A stretch of DNA of 64,000 nt from Anabaena lutea FACHB-196 (GTDB lineage: Bacteria; Cyanobacteriota; Cyanobacteriia; Cyanobacteriales; Nostocaceae), in contig NZ_JACJST010000001.1 in the NCBI RefSeq assembly GCF_014698305.1, forward strand, positions 248,001 to 312,000. The letters are read 5' to 3'. How positions within the stretch are numbered: position 1 is the stretch's first letter; every line of letters begins with the position of its first letter. This document shows, piece after piece, positions 17,886 through 26,121 of the stretch. The notes under the pieces were generated by a model. It ran no database searches. It was given only the letters and a program-made list of their open reading frames with translations, and was not told the DNA's origin. The position numbers were made by a program, and so were the translations under genes.

Positions 17886-18599
17886 ATGAGAAAATCTCGT
17901 TTTTTGTGGAAGATGACAACAGCTATGATTCTAGCCACATTTTCTTTTTCCTGTGAAACCAAAATTGATAGAAAAGCGCAACCAGCAAAAGCAGCAGAAA
18001 AATTGTACCCAAAAACAAACATTATTTACGGTGATTTCATTATTAAAGAAGCATCAGATTATATTCTGATTCCAGTTAATCTCGTTGAGCAGGATCAAGA
18101 GAAAGAAATTGATTTAAATCTTTCTCGTTCTTATCAAAGAGAGAATAGATTGTACAATATGATTTTTTATCATAAGAAAACTGGTGAAAATCATCTTTTA
18201 TTAAATAAAAAAGCAATTATCAATTCTTTTGATTTATTGGAAATCAAATCAGCAGGAAAACCAACAACAAGATTTTGGTTATATCAAATCATTGACCAAG
18301 ATACAAATAACGATGACCAAATCAATAATCAAGATGCTATTATTGGCTATATTTCTGATTTATCAGGTAAAAATTTGCTGCAAATTACCCCTAATAATAC
18401 CACACTTGTTAATTCGGTAGTGGTTGCTAGTCAAAACGCAATTTTTCTGAAAATTATTAAAGATTCCAATCAAGATAAACAATTTACGCAAGTAGATCAA
18501 ACAAACTTTATCAGGGTTAATCTAGATCAACCTAGTATGGGAACAGAGATTATTAGTGAACAAGTAGAGAAAGAGATTAAAACTTATATTTTTGAATGA
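17886..18599 (+). CDS. Putative lipoprotein with EF-hand-like loops
   Basis: I do not recognise the family. The 237-residue product begins MRKSRFLWKMTTAMILATFSF with a basic start, hydrophobic core and a Cys directly after (FSFSC), which resembles a loose lipobox. It is therefore probably exported and lipid-anchored, although the residues before the Cys are not canonical. Residues about 135-150 contain DQDTNNDDQINNQD, an Asp/Asn-rich loop spaced like an EF-hand or dockerin calcium loop. A second, weaker loop (DSNQDKQFTQVDQ) lies near 192-204. GGAG about 7 bases before the ATG supports the start. It is convergent with the alpha/beta hydrolase. Calcium binding is inference. Confidence 0.65.
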   Translation: MRKSRFLWKMTTAMILATFSFSCETKIDRKAQPAKAAEKLYPKTNIIYGDFIIKEASDYILIPVNLVEQDQEKEIDLNLSRSYQRENRLYNMIFYHKKTGENHLLLNKKAIINSFDLLEIKSAGKPTTRFWLYQIIDQDTNNDDQINNQDAIIGYISDLSGKNLLQITPNNTTLVNSVVVASQNAIFLKIIKDSNQDKQFTQVDQTNFIRVNLDQPSMGTEIISEQVEKEIKTYIFE

Positions 18600-18665
18600 A
18601 ATAATTGTTCATCTTCCTGGAAAACCATTCATTCAAATTGATATTTTAACACAACAGATTTGATT

Positions 18666-19580
18666 TTATTTAGTAAGAGATAAAGCCCAATCACGTATGA
18701 GCGGATTTACTTGTTCAGGCGCTTCATCATGGGGACAATGACCAGCCGTCAAGAAATATTCTGTTAATTGGGGATAATATTGATGAAACTTTTGAGAACG
18801 TTCTCGCGCTTTCATCCAAGGATCTGCTTCTCCCCATAATAACAATAAAGGACAATTTAATTCCTTAAGTAAAACATCGACTTTTTCTCCTTGGGGAGTG
18901 CTAAAAACTGAAATAAACACATCTAAAGCACCTGTATCATAAGCAGGACGCTGAATTTCTTCTACTAATTGATTAGTAATTGCAGTTTTGTTTAAATAAA
19001 CTTTTTCTAAAGTGCGTCTAATTACCCAACGTTGACGCACATATTGAAATAATAAAGACTGGAATAAACGTTGTTGAAAAGCCCATTTTACAGTTTGACC
19101 GAGTAGTTGCTGTACAGGGTTTTGAGAAGGCTGAATTTGGCTTTGTATTGCTTCTGGTTCAGAAAAGGGGCCTGCACTATTGAGTAAGACTACACCAGCG
19201 ACACTATCAGGATATTGAGACGCAACACATAAGCAAGCGTAACCACCAAGGGAATTACCGGCTAATACTGCTTTTTCACCAATAACCTCACTAATAAAAT
19301 CTCGCAGTTGGTCGCGCCATAAGTCGCCACTATACTGTAACTTGGGCTTTGCTGAACGTCCAAATCCCAAAAGGTCTACTGCAAAAACTTGAAAATCTGC
19401 ACACAGTCCTGTGATATTCTTTCGCCAGTGGTCTGTGGAAGCACCAAAGCCATGCACTAACAGCAAGGGGGGACGCTGAGGTTGTTTTTCTCCCGCCTGT
19501 ACATAGTAAACTTTGTGTCCTCGCCATTTCCAGTATTGGCCAGATATTGGGGTTGTAGAGGGTGCTATATTTATCTGCAT
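18666..19580 (-). CDS. Alpha/beta hydrolase
   Basis: A 304-residue soluble hydrolase. It has the oxyanion motif VHGFGASTDHW (about 42-52), the nucleophile elbow GNSLGG with Ser110, the acid in LLWGEADPW, and the base in AGHCPHDEAPE near the end, so the catalytic triad is complete. DLLGFGRSAKP is typical of this fold. A cap region lies between about 140 and 210. Similar proteins are common in cyanobacteria and plants (pheophytinase or epoxide-hydrolase-like groups); the substrate is unknown. The adjacent gap to hspA holds only repeats. ATG at 19580 is the natural start. Confidence 0.9.
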   Translation of the reverse strand: MQINIAPSTTPISGQYWKWRGHKVYYVQAGEKQPQRPPLLLVHGFGASTDHWRKNITGLCADFQVFAVDLLGFGRSAKPKLQYSGDLWRDQLRDFISEVIGEKAVLAGNSLGGYACLCVASQYPDSVAGVVLLNSAGPFSEPEAIQSQIQPSQNPVQQLLGQTVKWAFQQRLFQSLLFQYVRQRWVIRRTLEKVYLNKTAITNQLVEEIQRPAYDTGALDVFISVFSTPQGEKVDVLLKELNCPLLLLWGEADPWMKARERSQKFHQYYPQLTEYFLTAGHCPHDEAPEQVNPLIRDWALSLTK

Positions 19581-19884
19581 ATTACGAAGAAATGTTAAGT
19601 ATTGTTAATATTCTTAGATTAGCAGTCAATTTACTAATTGAGTAGCGGGTTTGATAAAATAAGCCGTTTCTCAAAAATTATAGCGATTCTCATCCAAGTG
19701 AGGTACACCGAAGAAAGAATTAACCGCAGATAGAAGAGGATAGACGCAGATAAACGCAGATAAATTTGTACCTCAGCAGACTAGGAAATGCTATATCTAA
19801 TACTCGAATGGCAAGTAATACCAAGCTGAAACCAGGAAACCCAAATCCTATCCTTGCAAAATTTTAAGTTTTAATTGCTATAAG

Positions 19885-19924
19885 TCGTGTTAACCGAACT
19901 AGAAACATTCGTGTTAACCGAACT
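19885..19924 (+). promoter_or_regulatory. Pair of 16-bp direct repeats upstream of hspA
   Basis: TCGTGTTAACCGAACT occurs at 19885-19900 and again at 19909-19924, 24 bases apart start to start and about 150 bases before the hspA start. Such a spaced pair could be an operator, but the core TTAACCGAAC also occurs at the end of the inverted-repeat element at 41480, so it may be a mobile-element scar. No CIRCE element was found. The rest of the 19581-20074 gap shows no gene. Confidence 0.35.
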
Positions 19925-20074
19925 TTTTATATGCTGAAATATTGGTACGGTAATCCTTATTTGAAAAGTGCAAAAAACCGAATTTACGTTATTTTGAATT
20001 ATCCCTAATATGGGAATCAAAGAGTTGATTAACAACTCATTAAAAAAACTACTAAGAAGCAGAGGTAGAGGTAT

Positions 20075-20521
20075 ATGACACTAGTTCGTTACAGCCCCTG
20101 GAAAGAAATTGAAACTTTAGAGCGTCGCTTTAATCGCTTGTTTGATGATTTAGCACCAGCTAGTTTGAAAGATTTAAGTACTGTGTCCAGAGTTCCTGCT
20201 GCTGAAATAACTGAAACTGATGATGCAGTTATCCTGAGACTAGAAGTTCCTGGTATGGAAGCGAAAGACTTGGATGTTCAAGTCACAGAAGATGCAGTTT
20301 CTATCAGTGGAGAACGTAAGCTTAAAACTGAGTCAGAAGACAAAGCTAAAACCAGAAGTGAGTTTTACTATGGTAAATTCCAGCGTGTCATTCCTCTGCC
20401 TGTAACCATCCAAAATACCAAAGTCACTGCTGATTATAAAGATGGTATTTTGCATTTAACTTTACCTAAGATGGTTGCAGAAAAGAGCAAAGTTGTCAAA
20501 ATCAATCTGGAACAAAATTAA
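20075..20521 (+). CDS. hspA: Small heat shock protein, Hsp20 family
   Basis: An ATP-independent chaperone that holds unfolding proteins during heat or light stress. The 148-residue product has a short N-terminal arm (VRYSPWKEIETLERRFNRLF), an alpha-crystallin domain at about 45-135 (ITETDDAVILRLEVPGM, then GILHLTLPK) and a C-terminal VKI motif used in oligomer contacts. The ribosome binding site is strong (GAGGTAGAGG before the ATG). A clear terminator follows at 20569, so it is a single-gene unit. Confidence 0.95.
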   Translation: MTLVRYSPWKEIETLERRFNRLFDDLAPASLKDLSTVSRVPAAEITETDDAVILRLEVPGMEAKDLDVQVTEDAVSISGERKLKTESEDKAKTRSEFYYGKFQRVIPLPVTIQNTKVTADYKDGILHLTLPKMVAEKSKVVKINLEQN

Positions 20522-20568
20522 AATTGAAGGATTATTTGGGTTGATTGGATAGTGTAATATTGAAAATT

Positions 20569-20604
20569 TAGCTTAGTTGTTGAATACAACTAGGCTATTT
20601 TTTT
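20569..20604 (+). terminator. Rho-independent terminator of hspA
   Basis: TAGCTTAGTTGT pairs with ACAACTAGGCTA over 12 bp (one G-T pair) around a 5-nt loop, followed by seven T. It begins about 48 bases after the hspA stop. Confidence 0.88.
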
Positions 20605-20667
20605 GGCAAAATGATACGAATACGGTTTTCTTCTTTACCGAAAAATTGGGTCTAAAGCCCCGTCCTT

Positions 20668-20805
20668 CTAGGACGGCTTTTCTTCCTGCAACCTATCAAT
20701 CCAGTCTTCAATCATTTGAGTCATAGTTTTTCGCTTCTGTTTGGCGACCTTTCTCAGTTTTTCAAGTCTTTGAGGGTCAACCCGTACACTCAGTCTTTCT
20801 TTCAT
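20668..20805 (-). CDS. Small ribbon-helix-helix protein, divergent from tnpB
   Basis: ATG at 20805 to TAG at 20668 gives 45 residues starting MKERLSVRVDPQRLEKLRKV and ending in WIDRLQEEKPS. A short beta strand (RLSVRV) followed by two helices is the ribbon-helix-helix layout of CopG/Arc-type DNA-binding proteins. It faces away from tnpB across about 42 bases, so it may bind the shared start region and control the element, or be an antitoxin-like remnant. Its stop lies in a short hairpin (GCCCCGTCC/GGACGGC). Function is inferred from fold only. Confidence 0.65.
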   Translation of the reverse strand: MKERLSVRVDPQRLEKLRKVAKQKRKTMTQMIEDWIDRLQEEKPS

Positions 20806-20847
20806 GCTGCTATCCACCGGCTACCCATTTATGGTATCATGGGCGAT

Positions 20848-21969
20848 ATGAAAACACTGAAGTTTAAGCTCTATCAACACAAGCGGAATAGACACCTCAA
20901 GCGCACAATTAACGCTGCTGGGGTGATTTATAACCATTGCATTGCCCTCCATCGACGCTACTACCGGATGTATGGCAAGTATTTGAGTTGTGCAAAACTT
21001 CAGTCACACATTGCCAAATTGAGAAAGCGTAATTCATTTTGGCAGCAGGTAGGATCGCAGGCAGTGCAAGATATTTGTCAACGCATTGACAAAGCCTATC
21101 AATTGTTTTTCAAGCACAACAAGAAAGGAGTAAGACCACCAGGATTCAAGAAGGTTAAAAAGTACAAATCCTTCACCCTTAAGCAAGCAGGGTATAAGTT
21201 TTTGAGTGGTAATAGGGTAAAAATTGGTAGTAAAGTTTATCAATTTTGGAAGTCTAGAGAGATTGAGGGAACAGTCAAAACCTTAACTATTAAACGCACG
21301 ACCTTGGGTGAATTGTTTATGGTCGTTGTTGTTGATGATGGTAGCTCAGAAGTTGAAGTTAAGACGGGTAGAATTGCTGGCTTTGACTTTGGGCTGAAAA
21401 CATTTCTCACTTGCTCAGACGGTACTAAGATTGAGTCTCCCCAGTTTTTCAAACAGTCCCTAAATGCCATGACCAAAGCGGCTAGGCAACATTCTAAAAA
21501 GCTAAAAGGCTCATCCCACAGAGAACGAGCAAGAAAGAATTTAGTACGCAAGTATGAAGATATCTCTAATCGTCGGCGTGACTGGTTCTGGAAGTTAGCC
21601 CATGAGTTAACAGACAAGTTTGATGTACTGTGTTTTGAGACTTTAAACCTCAAGGGAATGCAGCGACTTTGGGGTAGAAAAATATCGGACTTGGCGTTTG
21701 GTGAGTTTCTACAAATCTTAGAATGGGTTGCTAAAAAGAAAAATAACTTGGTTATTTTCATCGACCAGTGGTATCCCAGTAGTAAAACTTGCTCTAGTTG
21801 TAGCCACGTTTTAGAAAACTTGGATTTATCACTCAGAGAGTGGCGTTGTCCGTCATGTCAATCAGTTAACGGGAGAGACGAAAACGCAGCACTTAATATT
21901 CAAATGGTTGGGGCATCATCCATTAGGTTAGGCGATGTCAGACAGGCTATGCCTGCAATTGCTGTTTGA
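20848..21969 (+). CDS. tnpB: TnpB, RNA-guided nuclease of an IS200/IS605-type element
   Basis: TnpB proteins are guide-RNA-directed DNA nucleases that favour retention of their element. From ATG 20848 the product is 373 residues, opening MKTLKFKLYQHKRNRHLKRT. The RuvC acidic residues are all present: GFDFGLKT (Asp), LCFETLNLKG (Glu) and GRDENAA (Asp). The zinc ribbon CSSC...CPSC lies between the last two. The frame is open back to 20716 but that part is not TnpB-like, so I start at 20848 (20839 is the alternative). No tnpA is present on either side, so the element cannot transpose alone. The expected guide RNA would overlap the gene end and the hairpin at 21979. Confidence 0.92.
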   Translation: MKTLKFKLYQHKRNRHLKRTINAAGVIYNHCIALHRRYYRMYGKYLSCAKLQSHIAKLRKRNSFWQQVGSQAVQDICQRIDKAYQLFFKHNKKGVRPPGFKKVKKYKSFTLKQAGYKFLSGNRVKIGSKVYQFWKSREIEGTVKTLTIKRTTLGELFMVVVVDDGSSEVEVKTGRIAGFDFGLKTFLTCSDGTKIESPQFFKQSLNAMTKAARQHSKKLKGSSHRERARKNLVRKYEDISNRRRDWFWKLAHELTDKFDVLCFETLNLKGMQRLWGRKISDLAFGEFLQILEWVAKKKNNLVIFIDQWYPSSKTCSSCSHVLENLDLSLREWRCPSCQSVNGRDENAALNIQMVGASSIRLGDVRQAMPAIAV

Positions 21970-21978
21970 GCCTAGAAT

Positions 21979-22010
21979 CCCCATGCCTTTAGGCTGGGGA
22001 GTACGTCAAT
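21979..22010 (+). mobile_element. Right-end hairpin of the TnpB element
   Basis: CCCCATGCCTTTAGGCTGGGG forms a hairpin (CCCCA/TGGGG and GCCT/AGGC around a bulge and 2-nt loop) 10 bases after the tnpB stop, followed by AGTACGTCAAT. IS605-type elements end in such a subterminal hairpin, and the guide RNA scaffold usually spans it. The exact end could not be fixed without an empty site; the left end is probably near 20650. Confidence 0.6.
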
Positions 22011-22058
22011 CTATTCCTGCTTTGTTTTATTCTGAAGTGTCACACCAAATATCTACTG

Positions 22059-22148
22059 TAGGGTGCATCAGACTCGATAGCTTGCGTGACGACGCAGGTG
22101 TCATTAAATCCTGCAAATAAACATATTTTTGACATCTGACGCACCCTA
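22059..22148. repeat. 90-bp inverted-repeat element
   Basis: TAGGGTGCATCAGA (22059-22072) and TCTGACGCACCCTA (22135-22148) are inverted copies with one mismatch, bracketing about 60 bases with no gene. This is the shape of a small MITE. It lies between the TnpB element and aroE. Confidence 0.7.
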
Positions 22149-22203
22149 TAAAGCCATGTCAGTTGCGTAAGTCCTGATTTAGTAGCAGCAAATCATTGTA
22201 ATT

Positions 22204-23100
22204 ATGAATAGCGAAGATAATAATTATTGCCTGAGTATTACTGGAAAAACTAAACTTTTAGGAGTGATTGGGCATCCTGTAGAGCATTCTTTGTCACCAG
22301 TGATGCACAATGCCGCGTTGGCTAAATTGGGATTAGATTATGTGTATCTGCCTTTTCCTATTGCACCAGAAAATTTAGAAACTGCTCTGGCAGGTTTTGC
22401 AGCCATTGGTGTGGTCGGGTTTAGTGTTACAATTCCCCACAAACAGGCTATATTACCTTTTTTATCAGAAATTTCACCCATTGCTCAAGCCATTGGTGCA
22501 GTCAATACCGTGACTCGTCAAGGGAACGGGTGGGTGGGAACAAATACAGATGTAGAAGGGTTTATTGCCCCTTTACAAACTACTTATCACCAAGATTGGA
22601 GTCAAAAAACGGCAGTAATTTTAGGTAATGGTGGTGCAGCGAGAGCAGTTGTTGCAGGTTGTATTCAGCTAGGTTTGGCAGAAATTCATGTGGTGGGGCG
22701 AAATTTGCAGAAATTATCACAATTCCGGCAAAGTTGGCAGAATTCAATCTTTGCAGATAAATTTCAAGTGCATTCTTGGGAAGAATTACCAAAGCTAATT
22801 CCCCAAGCGAACCTGCTAGTAAATACCACCCCCATCGGGATGTATCCCCATATAGAAAATTCGCCTTTAAGTGTAGATGAAATGGAGTATTTATCACCCA
22901 ATGTTATTGCTTATGATTTGATTTATATTCCTAAACCGACTCGGTTTCTCCAACTAGCAGAAAAACAAAAAGCAATTCCCATTGATGGCTTAGAAATGTT
23001 AGTTCAACAAGGTGCAGCAGCTTTAAAAATTTGGTTGCAACAGGAAAAAGTACCTGTAAAAGAAATGCGCCAAGCACTACAAAATCATTTGGGTTTATAG
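22204..23100 (+). CDS. aroE: Shikimate dehydrogenase
   Basis: AroE reduces 3-dehydroshikimate to shikimate with NADPH in the aromatic amino acid pathway. The 298-residue protein shows the substrate-binding segment GHPVEHSLSPVMHN, the catalytic Lys in SVTIPHKQ, NTDVEGF with its Asp, the Rossmann glycines in GNGGAARAVV, VNTTPIGM, and the C-terminal DGLEMLVQQGA helix. The length is near family average (about 270-290). ATG at 22204 leaves a short lead before the first conserved strand. It stands alone, followed at once by a minisatellite. Confidence 0.96.
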   Translation: MNSEDNNYCLSITGKTKLLGVIGHPVEHSLSPVMHNAALAKLGLDYVYLPFPIAPENLETALAGFAAIGVVGFSVTIPHKQAILPFLSEISPIAQAIGAVNTVTRQGNGWVGTNTDVEGFIAPLQTTYHQDWSQKTAVILGNGGAARAVVAGCIQLGLAEIHVVGRNLQKLSQFRQSWQNSIFADKFQVHSWEELPKLIPQANLLVNTTPIGMYPHIENSPLSVDEMEYLSPNVIAYDLIYIPKPTRFLQLAEKQKAIPIDGLEMLVQQGAAALKIWLQQEKVPVKEMRQALQNHLGL

Positions 23101-23345
23101 AGAGATGGGGAGATGGGGAGATGGGGTGATGGGGTGATGGGGTGATGGGGTGATGGGGTGACGTGGTGATGGGGAGATGGGGTGATGGGGTGATGGGGAA
23201 GAAGAGGACGCGGTGACGCTCTTAAAGAGGGAGACGCGGTGACAAAGAGAGATTGTCTTCTGAGAGTCAACTCTTTCCCCCTATCCCCGTGTCTTCTTTT
23301 CCCATATCTCCGCGTCCCCGCGTCCCCGTGTCTCCGTGTCCTCTT
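23101..23345. repeat. GATGGGGT minisatellite and GC-rich repeats
   Basis: Starting at the aroE stop codon, octamers of the GATGGGGT/A type repeat more than ten times to about 23195, followed by GACGCGGTGAC units and, on the other strand, CCGCGTCCCCGTGTC units to about 23340. No gene is present. The same unit types occur in the gaps at 6643, 6835, 27410 and 41520. Confidence 0.85.
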
Positions 23346-23363
23346 GTCCCTGCCCCCTGACCT

Positions 23364-25400
23364 CTATTGCGGCATCTTCATATACCTTTCTTGTCCTTGG
23401 GAATTGTAGATGAATAGGGGTAATTGAGCATTTTCACCAACTACTCCTAGAGCGTCTCGTAAGGCTTGGAAGTGACTTTGGATATTAGGGTTGTCACTTT
23501 CTAGTTGTTTGTCATATTCCGGGGTTAAGCGGACGATAATGCCTTTGTTTTCGATGTTAAAAACGCAAAACCGTATTCCATTAACGCAAGTGGTGTTGAG
23601 ATCAGCGCGAGTTTTTGTCAAATTACCATAGAGTTGGAATTTTTCTTCTGCCTGTGCCAGCGCAGTCCTATAGGGTGGAATGAGGGATTGTGCTTGATTG
23701 TAGTAAAAGCTATCTTGGGGAATCTTGTTAGCCAGATCCAAAGCTTGATTCCAAGAATCTACAGATTCCTGCCATTGATTTTTTTGTCCTTGGACTTTAG
23801 CTTGATTAGCTATGTTTAAAGCTCGTTGGTAGATTGTAGAGGCATCAGTTTCTTTTTTGGCGCGATCGCTTGCAAAGTTGAATTTCGGTTGATACTCTGT
23901 GAGTAATTTTTGTGCTTCTTGGTGTCCTGTACTACCTTGGGGAATACTTTTTAAAGTATTGACCACCTTCAGCCAATCCGATTTCACCTTTTGCCAGTCA
24001 TTCCCGGATTTAGCAGTAGCTTCGCGCTGGATATTGGCATCAGCTAAAACTTTTGTTGTGGCTAGTTTTTTCAGCCATGTTTCTTCTTTGAGTAACTGCT
24101 GATTTAAAGCTTGTAAATTGCGTTGATAACTGGGCAAATTTCCCTGCACCAGCCCGTAGAGTTCGTGACCAGATTTGATAGACTCTAGTGGAGCGATCGC
24201 TTGTCGCCATAAACTTTGTCGAGCGCGTAATTCTTCGAGGCTGTTGGCAGGAGTTTGAGTTTTTTGCTCTGCCGCAGCTGCGGCCTGTAAAGCTTTTACC
24301 ACCAAACTAATTTTTCCTGACTGTTCAGAAAAACTTGAAGCGAGTTCCTGAGCTTGCTGGTAGCGAGGAGACCATTGAGGAATTACTTTTAAACTAGAGA
24401 GAGTGGTTTCTAGTTGTTGTTGCACTGCTAACAATTGTTTTTCTGATTTGGCTTGCCGCATTAGTTGCGGAGACTCGCTTTGGAATTGTTTGGCAATTTG
24501 TAATTCTTGACATCCACCAATCACACAGGAACGAGTCAGAAAGAAAGCACCACCACCGCAGATGACAGTCACCCCCAATACAGCACCTAAGAGGATAGGT
24601 AAAGGTGGAAGTGATAACTTTTTGCTCTTTGATAAATTTTGCCCACCTGCAAAGGGGTCGAACTTATCTTCGTCCTCCAAATAATTTTCATCAATAATTG
24701 GAGTCTCGGAAAATGAATTCTCTAAGATATAGTCGTTCTTAATTGAGGAAAATGAATTCTCCGAGATGTGGTCATCCTGAATTGAAGAAAATGAATTCTC
24801 CGAGATGTGGTCATCCTGAATTGAAGAAAAGGGATTCTCCGAGATGTGGTCATCCTGAATTGAAGAAAAGGGATTCTCCGAGATGTGGTCGTCCTGAATT
24901 GAAGAAGAAAAGGGATTCTCCGAGATGTGGTCATCCTGAATTGAAGAAAAGGGATTCTCCGAGATGTGGTCGTCCGTTCCCAGAAATGGGGTTTTGGGAA
25001 GATTCGGAGGTGGAAAAATGAGGATATTGGCTTCAGCACTCGGCTTGAGAGTATCGCTTGCTTCTATTCCCTTCATCTCCTCACTTGACTGTATCTCCTT
25101 AGCCTTCACCGTGAGGGATTGTTTGGCATAGGGTAGCTTTTCTCCAGAAACCCTGACATAAAACTGTACCCTTTGACCGTGATATTGAGATTGCCACTGG
25201 AGTGCTTCCTCTAGTACCGCAAATATTTTTTGGGTATCAACCGTCACACCTGGAGGATGTTGAGTCAAAACCATTAATTCGTCATTTTGGACAGCGCATC
25301 TAACCTGGAAAGCCTTGCCAGATGGAACTTCTAGCAGTAATTGTTCCTGTAAAATACTTGCTAAAAGCTGTATATCTTCTTGTGGGAATGCTATTTTCAT
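23364..25400 (-). CDS. Membrane protein with a 13-residue tandem repeat and coiled-coil C-terminal region
   Basis: I do not recognise a named family. The 678-residue protein has a globular N-terminal domain (about 1-100, MKIAFPQEDIQLLASIL onward). Seven tandem units of DDHISENPFSSIQ follow at about 143-231, then an acidic stretch and one membrane helix at about 266-290 (LPILLGAVLGVTVICGGG). The rest (about 295-678) is Gln- and Ala-rich, probably helical repeats of the kind WQKVKSDWLKVVNTLKSIP and WQESVDSWNQALDLANKIP, which look like degenerate TPRs. Topology is likely N-terminus in the cytoplasm, with the helical region outside or in the periplasm. Similar layouts occur in cyanobacterial hypothetical proteins. 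It is convergent with aroE. Confidence 0.65.
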   Translation of the reverse strand: MKIAFPQEDIQLLASILQEQLLLEVPSGKAFQVRCAVQNDELMVLTQHPPGVTVDTQKIFAVLEEALQWQSQYHGQRVQFYVRVSGEKLPYAKQSLTVKAKEIQSSEEMKGIEASDTLKPSAEANILIFPPPNLPKTPFLGTDDHISENPFSSIQDDHISENPFSSSIQDDHISENPFSSIQDDHISENPFSSIQDDHISENSFSSIQDDHISENSFSSIKNDYILENSFSETPIIDENYLEDEDKFDPFAGGQNLSKSKKLSLPPLPILLGAVLGVTVICGGGAFFLTRSCVIGGCQELQIAKQFQSESPQLMRQAKSEKQLLAVQQQLETTLSSLKVIPQWSPRYQQAQELASSFSEQSGKISLVVKALQAAAAAEQKTQTPANSLEELRARQSLWRQAIAPLESIKSGHELYGLVQGNLPSYQRNLQALNQQLLKEETWLKKLATTKVLADANIQREATAKSGNDWQKVKSDWLKVVNTLKSIPQGSTGHQEAQKLLTEYQPKFNFASDRAKKETDASTIYQRALNIANQAKVQGQKNQWQESVDSWNQALDLANKIPQDSFYYNQAQSLIPPYRTALAQAEEKFQLYGNLTKTRADLNTTCVNGIRFCVFNIENKGIIVRLTPEYDKQLESDNPNIQSHFQALRDALGVVGENAQLPLFIYNSQGQERYMKMPQ
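24708..24974 (-). repeat. In-frame 39-bp tandem repeat
   Basis: Seven units encode the DDHISENPFSSIQ series. Most units are 39 bp and almost identical in DNA; one has an extra Ser codon (42 bp), and the unit nearest the membrane helix has drifted. High DNA identity points to recent expansion by slippage or unequal exchange. All copies keep the frame. Confidence 0.9.
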
Positions 25401-25444
25401 AGAGTGGTACGGCTAATTTTCTATATAGTTTTATAGTTTTTATT

Positions 25445-25540
25445 ACAGCAGATTGCAGATCAATGAGGTACAGAATCAAAATTGAAACCTATACACCAAG
25501 CCAGTTTTACTCCTGAATCCTGAATCCTGAATTCTGCTGT
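25445..25540 (+). repeat. ACAGCAG-ended dispersed repeat, copy 3
   Basis: A 96-bp copy with the same ends as copies 1 and 2. Its three internal units read TCCTGAATCC rather than TCCTGACTCC. It lies 45 bases upstream of the membrane protein gene, in a 700-base gap (25401-26121) whose only other content is a possible gene fragment at 25856. Confidence 0.8.
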
Positions 25541-25855
25541 ATATTTGACACTGCTATTTTAGATTTCATAAAATCCAAAATCCCGAAGCCCGGTAACAAA
25601 AGTTGTTGGGGTCAATCCCAAATCCCCAATCTAAAAGCCAAAATCCTTTGGACAGATTCAGATAAAGTACTTGCGTTTTTTACATACAGATGCATAGTCC
25701 CACCATCCCCAGTTTCACATCTCATAGAACAACTTTTTAACACAAAGTTCAATATGTTACCAGAAAGCACCAGAGGAGTGATTATTTATCCTTCTAGTTT
25801 TTTATACCGCTAGATGATAAATTAAACAATCCAAATGCGAGTATAAATTATCTAA

Positions 25856-26002
25856 GGAAAAATATACAAGAAGAGTTCAGTAATTTTAGAGACGGGCAAG
25901 TTGACAACAGGAGGTAGATCGAGTCTAATCAACCAAATAGTAGAAGTCATTGCTTTGGGAAATGAATTTACCACTTCTGCCGAATTAGATAAAATTGATT
26001 GA
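25856..26002 (+). pseudogene. Possible gene fragment lacking a start codon
   Basis: A 48-codon open stretch before a TGA at 26000 reads like protein near its end (LTTGGRSSLINQIVEVIALG, then NEFTTSAELDKID) but has no ATG or GTG. An in-frame TAA lies just above it. It may be the remains of a small regulatory gene, or start at a TTG. I have no family for it. Confidence 0.25.
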
Positions 26003-26121
26003 TTGGTGCTAAATAAATTTTTCTAGTCAACCAAAGTGTGTTTATGTAATCTAGGTGCTGTATAACATATAAGACAGCACCAGATACCTACTTTGGAATT
26101 GTTAATACAAGGTGTGTGTCA

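Noticed and set aside
20716-20847. N-terminal extension of tnpB from 20716
   Set aside because: The extra 44 residues are unlike TnpB and overlap the divergent RHH gene on the opposite strand; the family start is at 20848.
24722-25039. Overlapping frames on both strands in the 39-bp repeat region
   Set aside because: Shadow frames of the tandem repeat in the membrane protein gene; the frame of that gene is long and has a membrane helix.
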